Assembly (NCBI RefSeq): GCF_015070375.1
Contig: NZ_JADCLL010000008.1
Location: forward strand, 124,001-188,000
Origin: Nocardioides kribbensis
GTDB taxonomy: Bacteria > Actinomycetota > Actinomycetes > Propionibacteriales > Nocardioidaceae
DNA length: 64,000 nucleotides
Direction of reading: 5' to 3'
Shown here: positions 1 through 9,118 of the stretch, piece by piece
How positions within the stretch are numbered: position 1 is the stretch's first letter
Layout of the letters: every line of letters begins with the position of its first letter
Made by a program: the position numbers and the translations under genes
The notes under the pieces: model-generated
Databases searched by the model: none
Seen by the model: the letters and a program-made list of their open reading frames with translations, nothing else
Told to the model about the DNA's origin: nothing

Positions 1-353
1 TCGGAGTCGCTCGCGGCGTCGGTGAGACCAGCCCCGTGCTGCTGACCTCGGGCGCGGCTCCGTTCTTGGTGAAGGGGCCGACCGACGGGGTGATGAACTC
101 GCTCCCGCTCTTTATCTACACCAATGTGCGCAGCGGCGAGCCCACCGCGATCAACCGCGCCTTCGGGGCCGCCACGGTCCTGCTCCTGCTCGTGCTGCTC
201 CTCTTCGTCCTCGCCCGCCTTCTGGCGCGCCCCAAGCGGGCCCGCTCGCGCCCCGGCCTGCGCCGCTCGATGGGCGCGTCGGTGCGCGCCCTGGTGCCCA
301 GGCGCACCCCCGCCCCGCCTGCCCCGCCCGTCCCGTCCGAGGAGAACCGGTGA
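1..353 (+). CDS. pstA: Phosphate-type ABC transporter permease PstA, 3' end only
   Basis: Partial gene entering from the left edge; the reading frame is open from base 3. The visible residues GVARGVGETSPVLL match the conserved cytoplasmic loop of PstA/PstC permeases that contacts the ATPase. It is followed by a final membrane segment (roughly VLLLLVLLLFVLARLL) and a basic, proline-rich tail. Such permeases form the membrane channel of the high-affinity phosphate importer. The stop overlaps the GTG of the next gene (GTGA), so it is translationally coupled to the PstS-like gene. PstA rather than PstC is inferred from its place just before the other pst-like genes. A GTG at 36 is internal, not a real start. 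Confidence 0.85.
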   Translation, partial: GVARGVGETSPVLLTSGAAPFLVKGPTDGVMNSLPLFIYTNVRSGEPTAINRAFGAATVLLLLVLLLFVLARLLARPKRARSRPGLRRSMGASVRALVPRRTPAPPAPPVPSEENR

Positions 354-2065
354 TCCCCGCCGCCCGCCCGTCCCGCCCCGCCGTCCGAGGCCTCCGTCGT
401 ACGCCGCACCGGGCTCCGCTCGGCCTCGTCATGCTGGTCGCAGCGGCGCTCGCCGCCGTGCTCGCTCCGGCCACGACGTCCTCCGCCGCCGGTGGCGATC
501 TCGGCGACCCTGCCGCGCGCGTGGCCTATGCCCAGATCGAGGGCACCGGCTCCACGTGGTCGGAGCTGATCGTGCAGCAGTGGATCGCCGACGTCGACGC
601 CAACGGACTCAAGGTCGTCTACACCGGAGGCGGGTCCTCGAAGGGTCGCAAGGACTTCGCCCAGGGCTCCACCGACTTCGCCATCTCCGAGATCCCCTAC
701 CAGGGCACCGACGAGACCGGTCAGGCCGACACCAGCAACGGTCGCGACTTCGCCTACCTGCCGATCGTGGCCGGAGGCACGGCCTTCACCTACCAGCTCA
801 AGGTGGGTGACGAGCTCGTGCGCAACCTGAGGCTCTCGGGCGAGACGCTGACCAGGATCTTCACCAACCAGATCACCAACTGGAACGACCCGGCCATCAC
901 GAAGGACAACAACGGGCGCGCCTTCCCGTCGCTGCCCATCACGCCCGTGGTGCGCTCCGACGGCTCCGGCACGACGGCCCAGCTGACGTCGTGGATGGAC
1001 CGGGAGTACCCCTCGATCTGGCGTCCGTTCTTCGGTCGGTCAGGGCTGACGTCCTACTACCCGCGAGAAGGTCGGGCGATCAGCCAGGCGGGCTCCGACC
1101 AGGTCATGAACACCATCGCCAGCTTCGCCGGCAACGGGACCATCGGCTATGTCGAGTACTCCTACCCCGTCAACAAGGACTACCCGGTGGTCAAGGTGCT
1201 GAACCGGGCCGGCTACTTCGTGGAGCCGACGCAGTACAACGTGGCGGTCGCCCTGACGAAGGCGTCGATCAACCCGCAGACCCTCACCCAGGAGCTCGGC
1301 GGGGTCTACGCCAACAGCGACCCGCGCGCCTACCCGATCTCGTCGTACTCCTACATGATCCTGCCGACCGGCGCGAAGGACCCGCGCATGACCACCGCCA
1401 AGCGGCAGACGGTGGCCGACTTCCTCTACTACTCCTTGTGCGCCGGACAGGCCAAGGCCGGTCCCTACGGCTACTCGCCGCTGCCGCTCAACCTCGTCCA
1501 GGCCGGCTTCGACCAGGTAGCCAAGCTCAAGAAGGCCGATCCCGCCGTCGACCTCACCGACCGCGACGTGCGCTCGTGCAACAACCCCACCTTCGACGGC
1601 AAGAACCTCAGCAAGAACAAGCTGGCCGAGATCGCCCCGCAGCCCGCGTCCTGCGACAAGGTCGGCGAGGGTCCGTGCGGCACCGCCACCGGCACCAACC
1701 AGCCCTCCACCGACGAGGCGACCGACGGTGGCGCCGGAGCGGCGCCGGCGAGCACGTCGGGTAACGGCGCCGACGGCGGGGGAGGCGGTGAGGGTGCAGG
1801 CGCTGGTGTGCCGAGCTCCGGGGGCGTCCCCGGTGCGGGAGCGGGGGGTCTCGACCCGGTGACCGGTGAGCCGGTCTCTGCCGCGGCGGCGACCACCGGC
1901 GACGCGCTTTACGCCGATCCGAGCACCGTGCTCAGCGCTGACCGCCCCGGTGACCGACGCGCCTTCGGGTGGCTCTCGGGGCTGCTCCTACTCGCCCTGG
2001 TCACCGTGCCTGGCGTCTACGTCACGGCGGTGCGTCGCCGTCGCTCGAACGGAGGCCTGCGATGA
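350..2065 (+). CDS. pstS: PstS-like substrate-binding protein, membrane anchored (571 aa)
   Basis: Exported periplasmic-binding-protein fold of the PstS family. An N-terminal signal peptide (about residues 20-47, ending near TTSSAA) precedes the binding-loop motif EGTGSTW (about 64-70), the STDFAISE segment, and the RSDGSGTT loop that in PstS proteins contacts phosphate. After residue about 440 comes a long Gly/Ala/Ser/Pro linker, then one C-terminal membrane helix (about 540-560) and an RRRR tail. This resembles a sorting signal but has no LPxTG motif, so it is probably a simple membrane anchor and not a sortase substrate. Longer than standard PstS (about 370 aa) because of the linker and anchor. 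Start GTG at 350 overlaps the upstream stop. The ligand could be phosphate or a related anion; phosphate is inferred from context. Confidence 0.88.
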   Translation: MIPAARPSRPAVRGLRRTPHRAPLGLVMLVAAALAAVLAPATTSSAAGGDLGDPAARVAYAQIEGTGSTWSELIVQQWIADVDANGLKVVYTGGGSSKGRKDFAQGSTDFAISEIPYQGTDETGQADTSNGRDFAYLPIVAGGTAFTYQLKVGDELVRNLRLSGETLTRIFTNQITNWNDPAITKDNNGRAFPSLPITPVVRSDGSGTTAQLTSWMDREYPSIWRPFFGRSGLTSYYPREGRAISQAGSDQVMNTIASFAGNGTIGYVEYSYPVNKDYPVVKVLNRAGYFVEPTQYNVAVALTKASINPQTLTQELGGVYANSDPRAYPISSYSYMILPTGAKDPRMTTAKRQTVADFLYYSLCAGQAKAGPYGYSPLPLNLVQAGFDQVAKLKKADPAVDLTDRDVRSCNNPTFDGKNLSKNKLAEIAPQPASCDKVGEGPCGTATGTNQPSTDEATDGGAGAAPASTSGNGADGGGGGEGAGAGVPSSGGVPGAGAGGLDPVTGEPVSAAAATTGDALYADPSTVLSADRPGDRRAFGWLSGLLLLALVTVPGVYVTAVRRRRSNGGLR

Positions 2066-4737
2066 CCCGGCGCCACGGGGCGTCCTGCGGTGCCCCACTC
2101 CGCGGCCTCACCCGTCTCCGAGCCCGCGACCCGCGACCGCTGCTGGTCGCCGCGCTCGCCCTGGCGCTGGCCGGGGTGGTGCTCGTGAGCTCGCCCGCCA
2201 CTGCCGACCCGACGGTCACGGCGCGGCCGAAGCCGGCCTTCAGCCAGACCAAGACCCTGCAGCGGGTCTTCGACAACGGCGACGGCACGACGTACGCCTT
2301 CCCCGAGCGGCAGGTGACGGTGACTGCGGACCAGACGCAGGACCTGCGTGGTCGTCAGCGCGTGGAGATCTCCTGGTCGGGGGCACAGCCCTCCGGGGGA
2401 CGGGCCAGCAACCCCTACGGCGAGAACGGGCTCCAGCAGGAGTACCCCGTCGTCGTCATGCAGTGCCGTGGCGTCGACGACCCGTCGCTCCCGGCCGCGC
2501 AGCAGGTGGCACCGTCGACGTGCTGGACGACCTCGGTCGCGCAGCGCTCCCAGGTCAGCCGCACCCCGGCCGAGGCGACCTGGACCCGCGACCTGCTCGC
2601 CGCCGACGCCGACCGCGAGCGGGTCTCCGGGGTCACACCGTTCCCGACCGCCGACACCTGCCCCACCGCCGACATCGCCCCCTTCTTCACGCGGCTCACA
2701 CCCTTCGTCGCACGCGACCGCACCGTCCACCTGGCCTGCGACGCCGCGCACATGCCGCCGGAGGCGGCGGTCGGGGCGGCGTTCCCGCCACACGAGCTCG
2801 CGGCCTTCACCGACGCCGACGGCACCGGCTCGGTGCAGTTCGAGGTGCGCAGCGAGGCCGAGAACGAGTCGCTGGGCTGCAACGAGCGCATCGCCTGCTC
2901 GATCGTCGTCATCCCCATCATGGGCCTCAGCTGCGCGGCCCCGGCGACGCCGCCGACCCCTGCTGACGCGGCCTGCCGCAAGGGCGGGCGGTTCCTGCCC
3001 GGATCGAGCAACTTCGCCGCGGAGGGCGTGGACCAGGCGGTCTCCCCGTCGCTGTGGTGGTCGGCCTCGAACTGGGACAACCGCTTCACCATCCCGATCA
3101 CCTTCGGTCTGCCGCCCGACGCCTGCGACGTGCTCGACGACCGGGCGCCCACCGGGTTCTACGGTTCCGAGCTGCTCGCGCAAGCCGCGCTCCAGTGGTC
3201 GCCCGCCTACTGCCTCGACGAGTCGCGCTTCAAGTTCCAGCTCAACCAGATGTCCGACGACGCGGGGTGGAACCTCATGGAGGCCGGCGAGGGCGCCGCG
3301 GCCGAGGTCTCCTCCGAGCACGAGCGTCGGGGCAGCGACCCCGTCGGCTACGCCCCCACCGCGGTCACCGGCTTCGGCATCGGCTACGTCATCGACCGAC
3401 CCGACAACCAGGGCGAGTACGACGACCTGCGCCTCAACGCCCGCTTGGTCGCCAAGCTGCTGACCCAGTCCTACCTCGGCTCCGACCTGGGACGCGGCCA
3501 CCCGGGCATCGGGGAGAACCCGCTGTCGATCATGACCGACCCCGAGTTCCAGCGCCTGAACCCCGGGCTGAGCACAACCAGCCAAGAGGCGGGCGCCGCG
3601 CTCCTGCAGCTGTCGAGCTCCTCCGACGTGGTCGAGCAGCTCACCGGCTGGATCGCCCAGGACCCGCAGGCCGTGGCCTTCGTCAGCGGCGAGTCCGACC
3701 CGTGGGGGATGCGCGTCAACCCGGCGTACGAGGACATCTCGCTGCCCCGCGCCGAGTGGCCGCTGCTCGACACCTTCGTGCCCCAGACGCAGAACACCTG
3801 CCGCCAGGAGAACCCCGCGGTCTACTTCACCCAAGTGGCGGCGCCGGTCACCACGCTGCGCAAGGTCGCCGAGGCGCTGCTCGACGGCTGGCCCAACGTG
3901 CAGACGCGCTGCGAGTTCGACCAGTCCACCCAGCAGTACAAGCTCGGCCGCATCGACCGGCAGTCCTTTGGTTCACGCTTCGTGCTCGGGCTGGTCAGCC
4001 TCGGCGACCTCGAGCGTTACGGCCTGCGCGCCGCAGCACTCGAAACGGCCAAGAACCGCTACGTCGAGCCCGACGACGCCTCCCTCGCCGCGGCTGTGGC
4101 GCTGGGGGAGCAGGCTGAGAAGCTCGGTCCCTTCGTGCTCGACCAGGCCGACGTGCGCCGCAGCACGCGGGCCTACCCGGGCACCATGGTCGTCTACACC
4201 GCGGCCAAGACCTCCGGCCTCGACCAGCCCACCGCCGACAAGGTGGCGCAGTTCGTGCGGGTCTCCACGACCGAGGGGCAGGTGCCCGGCTCGGGCAACG
4301 GGGAGCTGCCCGCGGGGTACCTGCCCATCAGGCGCACCGGCGTGACCGCAGCGCTCTTCGACTCGGCGCAGCGGGTGGCGGCAGCCATCGAGGCCCAGGC
4401 TCCCGCGTCGTCACCGGCGCCTCCGCCGGGCGGCGACGCCGGCGGGGGAGGGACCGCCGGCGGCGGCGCGGGTCTCCCGGGCCCGTCGGGGGACGACGCG
4501 GGCGGGGTCCCGGACTCCGAGGAGCCGACCGGCGGCAAGGCGGCTCCGTCGACCGAGCGGGCCGACGCCGCCACCCAGGCGGTGGCCATGCCCGCAACGA
4601 CCGCGATCTCCTCGCGATGGTCCGGCGGGGTCCTGCCGAGCCTGCTGCTGATCGGGCTGCTAGGCGTCGCGGTGGCGAGCATCCTGCGCTTCTTCCTGCA
4701 GCCCGTCCGCGGCGCCACGACGGGGGCCGTCCGATGA
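2062..4737 (+). CDS. Large exported, C-terminally membrane-anchored protein of a Pst-type operon
   Basis: ATG at 2062 overlaps the preceding stop (ATGA), so the longer upstream reading is rejected. The 891-aa product has a signal peptide (about residues 28-50, ending SPATA) and a large extracytoplasmic region of about 730 residues containing several cysteines. A Gly/Pro/Ala-rich linker (about 785-830) and a single C-terminal membrane helix followed by basic residues complete it. There is no LPxTG. No family function is recognised. Parts such as the FAAEGVDQAVSPSLWW segment and the late TKTSGL-type region are reminiscent of substrate-binding proteins, so it may be a divergent PBP-type component. 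Its position between PstS-like and pseudo-sortase genes, with overlapping ends on both sides, argues that it works with the transporter at the cell surface. Confidence 0.8.
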   Translation: MTRRHGASCGAPLRGLTRLRARDPRPLLVAALALALAGVVLVSSPATADPTVTARPKPAFSQTKTLQRVFDNGDGTTYAFPERQVTVTADQTQDLRGRQRVEISWSGAQPSGGRASNPYGENGLQQEYPVVVMQCRGVDDPSLPAAQQVAPSTCWTTSVAQRSQVSRTPAEATWTRDLLAADADRERVSGVTPFPTADTCPTADIAPFFTRLTPFVARDRTVHLACDAAHMPPEAAVGAAFPPHELAAFTDADGTGSVQFEVRSEAENESLGCNERIACSIVVIPIMGLSCAAPATPPTPADAACRKGGRFLPGSSNFAAEGVDQAVSPSLWWSASNWDNRFTIPITFGLPPDACDVLDDRAPTGFYGSELLAQAALQWSPAYCLDESRFKFQLNQMSDDAGWNLMEAGEGAAAEVSSEHERRGSDPVGYAPTAVTGFGIGYVIDRPDNQGEYDDLRLNARLVAKLLTQSYLGSDLGRGHPGIGENPLSIMTDPEFQRLNPGLSTTSQEAGAALLQLSSSSDVVEQLTGWIAQDPQAVAFVSGESDPWGMRVNPAYEDISLPRAEWPLLDTFVPQTQNTCRQENPAVYFTQVAAPVTTLRKVAEALLDGWPNVQTRCEFDQSTQQYKLGRIDRQSFGSRFVLGLVSLGDLERYGLRAAALETAKNRYVEPDDASLAAAVALGEQAEKLGPFVLDQADVRRSTRAYPGTMVVYTAAKTSGLDQPTADKVAQFVRVSTTEGQVPGSGNGELPAGYLPIRRTGVTAALFDSAQRVAAAIEAQAPASSPAPPPGGDAGGGGTAGGGAGLPGPSGDDAGGVPDSEEPTGGKAAPSTERADAATQAVAMPATTAISSRWSGGVLPSLLLIGLLGVAVASILRFFLQPVRGATTGAVR

Positions 4738-5702
4738 GCGTGACCGAGGCCCCGGACCAGCCGACGGTGGAGCCACCGCGCCCGGGGCAGGGCCGAGAGT
4801 GGCCGCGTCGCGGACTCCGGGGCCGTCCGGGTAGCCGACGCACCGCACCGCCGAGACCACGACGGACCCAGGACCCCACGGCGGCGGCGATCTCCTCGGC
4901 GTTCGGGATGCTGGCCCTGGTCTGCCTGTGGCCGGCGGTGCAGCTGCTCCTGCTGGGCTCGCTGTCCCAGGACCGGGCCCAGGAGCTGCTCTACGACGAC
5001 TTCCGCACGGCCGTCGCCTCCGGCACCGCACCCCTCGGACCCGTGACGCCGGTCGGCACGCCCGTGGCCCTGGTGACCGCGCCGTCCATCGACCTCGAGC
5101 AGGTGGTGGTCGAAGGCAGCGCCTCCGGCGACACGCTGGTCGGACCCGGGCACCTGCGGAGCACGGTGCTCCCGGGGCAGGAGGGCACCTCGGTGGTCCT
5201 CGGGCGCGCCACGACCTACGGCTCCCCCTTCGCCGATCTCACCGACCTCCGAGTGGGCGACCCCATCGACGTGGTGGTCGCCCAGGGCGCCACGCGCTTC
5301 ACGGTGCTCGGCGTCCGACGCACCGGCGACCCCTACCCCCAGCCGCGTCGGGAGGGGGCCGCACGGTTGACCCTGGTCACCGCCGAGGGGGTGGGTCGGC
5401 TGGCGGCGCTCCGGCCCTCGCAGGCCGTGTACGTCGACGCCGAGGCGGCCGAGGCGCTGCCCGCTCCGCCGGGTCTGCCCACCGCGGTGCCCGAGGCGGA
5501 GGAGGTCATGGCCGGCGACCCCGCGGCCCTGCCGCTCCTCGCCCTGTGCCTGGCCCTGCTGCTCGCACTGACGCTGGCCGTGATGGCTGCCCGGCAGCGG
5601 TGGTCCACCGCCGTCGTGTGGGTCCTCGCCTGCCCGTTGGCCCTCGCGCTGTCGTGGGCCGCCACCGACGTCGTGATGCGACTCCTGCCCAACGTCATGT
5701 GA
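4734..5702 (+). CDS. Sortase-fold membrane protein lacking catalytic His and Cys (pseudo-sortase)
   Basis: 322 aa, ATG at 4734 overlapping the upstream stop. One membrane helix (about 52-76), an extracytoplasmic sortase-like domain (about 105-240), then two C-terminal helices (about 265-285 and 292-312). The domain follows the class E/F sortase pattern: a VALVTAPSIDL strand, VGPGHLRSTVLPGQEG, then TYGSPFADLTDLRVGDPI, then RLTLVTAEG. In active sortases the first motif reads GHRTTYG and the second TLxTC. Here the His position is Arg158 and the Cys position is Ala217, so transpeptidase activity is not expected. The neighbouring exported proteins carry no LPxTG, which fits a structural or binding role. 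Function is unknown. Confidence 0.8.
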   Translation: MSVTEAPDQPTVEPPRPGQGREWPRRGLRGRPGSRRTAPPRPRRTQDPTAAAISSAFGMLALVCLWPAVQLLLLGSLSQDRAQELLYDDFRTAVASGTAPLGPVTPVGTPVALVTAPSIDLEQVVVEGSASGDTLVGPGHLRSTVLPGQEGTSVVLGRATTYGSPFADLTDLRVGDPIDVVVAQGATRFTVLGVRRTGDPYPQPRREGAARLTLVTAEGVGRLAALRPSQAVYVDAEAAEALPAPPGLPTAVPEAEEVMAGDPAALPLLALCLALLLALTLAVMAARQRWSTAVVWVLACPLALALSWAATDVVMRLLPNVM

Positions 5703-5837
5703 CCACCTCGTCCCCACGATCCCCGGGAGCCCCAGCGCGCCCGGACCACCGCCACACCCCTGCACCATCCCGCACCGCCCGCTCGCCGCTCCGCCCCGTC
5801 GCACCACCCATCCGAGAAGGAAAGAGAAGAACCCGAG
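5703..5837 (+). promoter_or_regulatory. Intergenic spacer with strong purine-rich RBS
   Basis: 135-bp spacer before the second PstS-like gene, the first non-overlapping junction in this operon. A purine-rich ribosome site (gaaggaaagagaagaa) lies at about 5816-5832 just before the ATG at 5838, stronger than those of its neighbours. It may allow high expression of the secreted binding protein. A promoter may also lie here, but no clear -10/-35 pair was identified. Confidence 0.5.
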
Positions 5838-7379
5838 ATGTTCTCCCGCACCTCCCTGCGCGGCCTGCTGGTCGCCACCCTGGCCGGATCCTCGCTCGCC
5901 CTCGCCGCGGCTCCTTCGCAGGCGGCCGTCGACCCCGACGACACCACCTTCACCCCGGTCGCCGGTGACCTGATCGGCGTCGGCTCCGACACCAGCCAGC
6001 ACGCGCTCAAACTGCTGGCCGACGGCTTCAACGGCGGTCGCACCTCGGGCCGCCTGTCCTCGTTCGCCGCCACCGGCGGCGGCGACATCGCCCTGCCCAG
6101 CGGCTCGATCGCGCGACCCAACGGCTCCGGTGCCGGCAAGGCCCTGCTCTACGGCGCGGGCAACAACCCCGACATCGACTACGCCCGCTCCTCCTCGGGA
6201 CCGAGCACCACCGAGGTGCAGGCCGGCCTGCAGAGCTTCCCCTTCGCCCTCGACACCCTGAAGATGGCCGTCTCGGGTAACACCCGGAGCAACGCCCCGA
6301 CCAGCCTGACCGCCAAGAACATCGTCGACATCTACAGCGGCGCGGTGACGAACTGGTCGCAGCTCGGCGGCACGCCGGGCGTCATCGCGCCCAAGATCCC
6401 CCAGGCGGGCTCCGGCACCCGCAGCTTCTTCGTCGCCCAGCTCAAGGCGGCCAACAACGGCGTCGACGTCGTCCTGGCCAGCTCCGTGGCCGAGGTGCAG
6501 GAGCACGACGACACGCTCGTCAAGAACGACCCCAACGCGGTGGTGCCCTTCTCCGAGGGTCGCGCCGGGCTCCTCGGCTCGACCCTGACCCTCGAGGGCG
6601 GCTTCAAGGCCGACCGGGCCCTCTATAACGTCGTGCGCGGCACCGACGTCGGCTCGGCCCCGGTCCTCGCGGTCTTCGGGGAGGACGGCTTTGTCTGCTC
6701 CACCGAGGCTCGCGAACTGATCGAGGCTGCCGGGTTCAAGCAGCTGGCCACCTCCGCCCGCGGCGGGGTCTGCGGCAGCCCGACGCAGACGGCCACCAGC
6801 AACTTCACCCTTAACCAGGCCGTCGCCACCACCACCGCCCTCAGCGCCTCCACCGCCAAGGCCAACGCGGTCACCCTCACCGCCGTCGTCAGCGGCTCGA
6901 CCGCGCCGTCGGGCACGGTGACCTTCCGCGAGGGCGCCACCGTGCTCGCCGCCAACGTGCCGCTCACCTCGGGCCAGGCCGTGACGACCATCCCCGCCAC
7001 GCCGGGCGCCCACACCTACACCGCCGAGTTCTTCCCCGCCGCGGGCTCGCAGTTCGAGGGCAGCAGCGACCAGGCCACCGCGACTGTGCGCGACCTCGCC
7101 ACCTCCACGATCAGCGAGTCCTTCCCCAGCACGGTCAAGGCTGGAAAGAAGGCGACCGGCACCGTCACCGTGAAGCTGTCGGCCGGCACCGCCTCCGGCC
7201 CGGTCAAGATCAAGGAGGGAGCCAAGACCCTGGCCACGAAGACCCTCTCCGGGGGCAAAGCCACCCTCACCCTGCCCAAGCTGAAGGCCGGCAAGCACAC
7301 GCTGAAGGTGGTCTGGGCCGGCAGCGCCTCGGCGTCGGGTTCATCGACATCGTTCACGATCAAGCAGCTCAAGCGCTGA
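5838..7379 (+). CDS. Secreted PstS-like substrate-binding protein with C-terminal Ig-like domains
   Basis: 513 aa with a classical signal peptide (residues 1-29, cleavage after SQAA). Residues about 40-315 form a PstS/PBP-like domain with the binding-loop motif GVGSDTSQHALK, an FPFALDTLKMAV strand, and an AGSGTRSFF loop equivalent to the SGSGT phosphate loop. Residues about 335-425 form a bacterial Ig-like (Big_5/Ig_3-type) domain with repeated AVTLTAVVSG/GTVTFREGAT patterns. A second lysine-rich Ig-like domain occupies about 425-513. There is no C-terminal membrane anchor, unlike the first PstS-like protein, so this one is probably free or wall-associated through the Ig domains. It is the second binding protein of the same operon. 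Confidence 0.87.
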   Translation: MFSRTSLRGLLVATLAGSSLALAAAPSQAAVDPDDTTFTPVAGDLIGVGSDTSQHALKLLADGFNGGRTSGRLSSFAATGGGDIALPSGSIARPNGSGAGKALLYGAGNNPDIDYARSSSGPSTTEVQAGLQSFPFALDTLKMAVSGNTRSNAPTSLTAKNIVDIYSGAVTNWSQLGGTPGVIAPKIPQAGSGTRSFFVAQLKAANNGVDVVLASSVAEVQEHDDTLVKNDPNAVVPFSEGRAGLLGSTLTLEGGFKADRALYNVVRGTDVGSAPVLAVFGEDGFVCSTEARELIEAAGFKQLATSARGGVCGSPTQTATSNFTLNQAVATTTALSASTAKANAVTLTAVVSGSTAPSGTVTFREGATVLAANVPLTSGQAVTTIPATPGAHTYTAEFFPAAGSQFEGSSDQATATVRDLATSTISESFPSTVKAGKKATGTVTVKLSAGTASGPVKIKEGAKTLATKTLSGGKATLTLPKLKAGKHTLKVVWAGSASASGSSTSFTIKQLKR

Positions 7380-7391
7380 CCCACCCCTGAC

Positions 7392-7429
7392 GCGGGGCGG
7401 GCGGCTCACCGCTGCGCCGTCCGCCCCGC
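7392..7429 (+). terminator. GC hairpin between pstS-like and pstB genes
   Basis: A 13-bp stem with one mismatch (gcggggcgggcgg, 7392-7404, against ccgtccgccccgc, 7417-7429) and a 12-nt loop lies 12 bp after the pstS-like stop. There is no U-tract. It may be a partial terminator or an mRNA-stabilising stem that makes the abundant binding protein exceed the ATPase. This is inferred from position and shape only. Confidence 0.5.
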
Positions 7430-7502
7430 CCGGAGGCCGGGGGAGCCACCGACTCCCGCGCCTGCGCACCGCACCACCCGACACGCGAACCGAGAGAGAA
7501 CC

Positions 7503-8375
7503 ATGGACACCGACGCGACCTCCGTCCTCCCCGCCGTGCCCGCTGCGCCGAGCACGCCCGTGGCGCGGCCCACGACGCCCGGCGTGGACACCGCCGCGCC
7601 CCTCGCCGAGCTGGTCGCGCGCGACATCACCGCCTGGTTCGGTCAACGCAAGGTCCTCGACCGGGTCTCGCTCACCATGCCCGCAGGCGGGGTCACCGCC
7701 CTCATCGGGCCCTCCGGCTGCGGGAAGTCGACCTTCCTGCGCATCCTGAACCGCATGCACGAGCTGGTGCCCTCTGCCCAGCTCGCGGGCGAGGTGTGGC
7801 TCGACGGTGAGGACATCTACGACCCGGCAAAGCGTCTCATCGACGCCCGTCGCGCCATCGGCATGGTGTTCCAGAAGCCCAATCCCTTTCCCGCGATGTC
7901 GATCCGGGAGAACGTGCTGGCCGGCCTGCGGCTGACGGGCACCCGCGCGTCGAGGTCGGCGAAGGAGGAGCTGGTCGAGTCGTGCCTGACCAAGGGCGGG
8001 CTGTGGCACGAGGTCAAGGACCGTCTCGACGCCCCCGGTGGCGGGCTGTCCGGCGGGCAGCAGCAGCGGCTGTGCATCGCCCGGTCGCTGGCGATCAAGC
8101 CCCGCGTCCTGCTCATGGACGAGCCCTGCTCGGCGCTCGACCCGACCTCGACGCGGGTCATCGAGGAGACGATGCTCGAGCTGGCCCGGGAGGTCACCAT
8201 CGTCATCGTCACCCACAACATGCAGCAGGCCGCGCGGGTGTCCTCCCAGTGCGCCTTCTTCCTCGCCGCCCACGGCACGCCCGGCGTGATCGTCGAGCAC
8301 GGCGACACCCGGGCGATGTTCGAGGCTCCGCGCGACGAGCGCACGAGCGACTACGTCAACGGCCGCTTCGGGTGA
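7503..8375 (+). CDS. pstB: Phosphate ABC transporter ATP-binding protein PstB
   Basis: 290-aa cytoplasmic ABC ATPase. Walker [10 protein letters not shown] lies at about 69-77, the signature LSGGQQQR at about 180-187, and Walker [14 protein letters not shown] at about 201-213. The PstB hallmarks FQKPNPFP and [10 protein letters not shown] are present. An N-terminal extension of about 35 Pro/Ala-rich residues is unusual. ATG at 7503 follows a GAGAGAACC ribosome site. It powers import through the PstC/PstA channel. The stop overlaps the GTG of the next gene (GTGA). Confidence 0.95.
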   Translation: MDTDATSVLPAVPAAPSTPVARPTTPGVDTAAPLAELVARDITAWFGQRKVLDRVSLTMPAGGVTALIGPSGCGKSTFLRILNRMHELVPSAQLAGEVWLDGEDIYDPAKRLIDARRAIGMVFQKPNPFPAMSIRENVLAGLRLTGTRASRSAKEELVESCLTKGGLWHEVKDRLDAPGGGLSGGQQQRLCIARSLAIKPRVLLMDEPCSALDPTSTRVIEETMLELAREVTIVIVTHNMQQAARVSSQCAFFLAAHGTPGVIVEHGDTRAMFEAPRDERTSDYVNGRFG

Positions 8376-9118
8376 CCGCCGGCCCGCGCGTGGCGTCCGC
8401 CGGCGCCCTGGTGCTGGTGCTGGGTGTCGGCGGGATGGCCGGTCTGGCGCAACTGTCCACACCGGGGCGCGAGCTGCTCCCCGCACCGGTCTCCGCCCCG
8501 GTCCCGCCGGTGTCCGCTGCAGGGACCGAGCCCGCCAGCGGCGCCGACCCCGCCCCCGCGCCGACGGTCGACCCCACCTGGGTGAGCCGCACCTCCGCCG
8601 CGACCGGTGTGCCGGCTCCCGCCGTACGGGCCTATGGGCAGGCGCAGCTGTCGGGGATCGCTGGCTGCGACCTCGGCTGGACGACCCTGGCCGGTATCGG
8701 GTGGATCGAGTCGCAGCACGGGACACTCGGCGGTCGGACCCTCGGTGAGGACGGTCGCTCCTCCAGCCCGATCCTCGGTCCGGCCCTCGACGGCACGGGT
8801 GACGTGGCTGCGATCCGCTCCACGCCTGCCTCCGCCGCCTGGCACGGGGACCGCCGTTGGGAGCACGCGATCGGCCCCATGCAGTTCCTCGCGTCGACCT
8901 GGGATCGGTGGGCCACCGACGGCGACGGGGACGGCTCGGCGGACCCCCTCGACCTCGACGACGCCGCAGCGGCCGCCGCCCGCTACCTGTGCGCGTCGGG
9001 GACCGATCTCGTCACCGGCCCGGCCTGGAGCGCCGCCGTGCTCTCCTACAACCCCTCGCGCGAGTACGTCGACTCGGTGCGCAGGGCCGCCCAGGTCTAC
9101 GTTGATCGCCTTGACTGA
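8372..9118 (+). CDS. Exported lytic transglycosylase-like (lysozyme fold) protein
   Basis: 248 aa, GTG at 8372 overlapping the pstB stop. A hydrophobic N-terminal export signal/anchor (about 8-28) and a Pro/Ala linker are followed by a transglycosylase-like domain (about 70-248). The motif [11 protein letters not shown] supplies the expected catalytic Glu (about residue 113). [10 protein letters not shown] and the closing [13 protein letters not shown] match the SLT/MltB-type family, where Glu cleaves peptidoglycan to anhydro-muropeptides. [18 protein letters not shown] segment may bind calcium. Coupling to pstB is unusual for such an enzyme. It could open the wall for insertion of the large surface components of this operon. 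Confidence 0.85.
   Translation: MTAGPRVASAGALVLVLGVGGMAGLAQLSTPGRELLPAPVSAPVPPVSAAGTEPASGADPAPAPTVDPTWVSRTSAATGVPAPAVRAYGQAQLSGIAGCDLGWTTLAGIGWIESQHGTLGGRTLGEDGRSSSPILGPALDGTGDVAAIRSTPASAAWHGDRRWEHAIGPMQFLASTWDRWATDGDGDGSADPLDLDDAAAAAARYLCASGTDLVTGPAWSAAVLSYNPSREYVDSVRRAAQVYVDRLD

Noticed and set aside
2017..3834. 605-codon minus-strand open frame
   Set aside because: Antisense shadow of the 891-aa exported protein.
2018..4737. LPxTG sorting signals on the anchored proteins
   Set aside because: C-terminal helix and basic tail are present in both the 571-aa and 891-aa proteins, but no LPxTG-like motif precedes them.
4194..7298. 1034-codon minus-strand open frame
   Set aside because: Antisense to the pseudo-sortase and PstS-like genes; no domain-like sequence.
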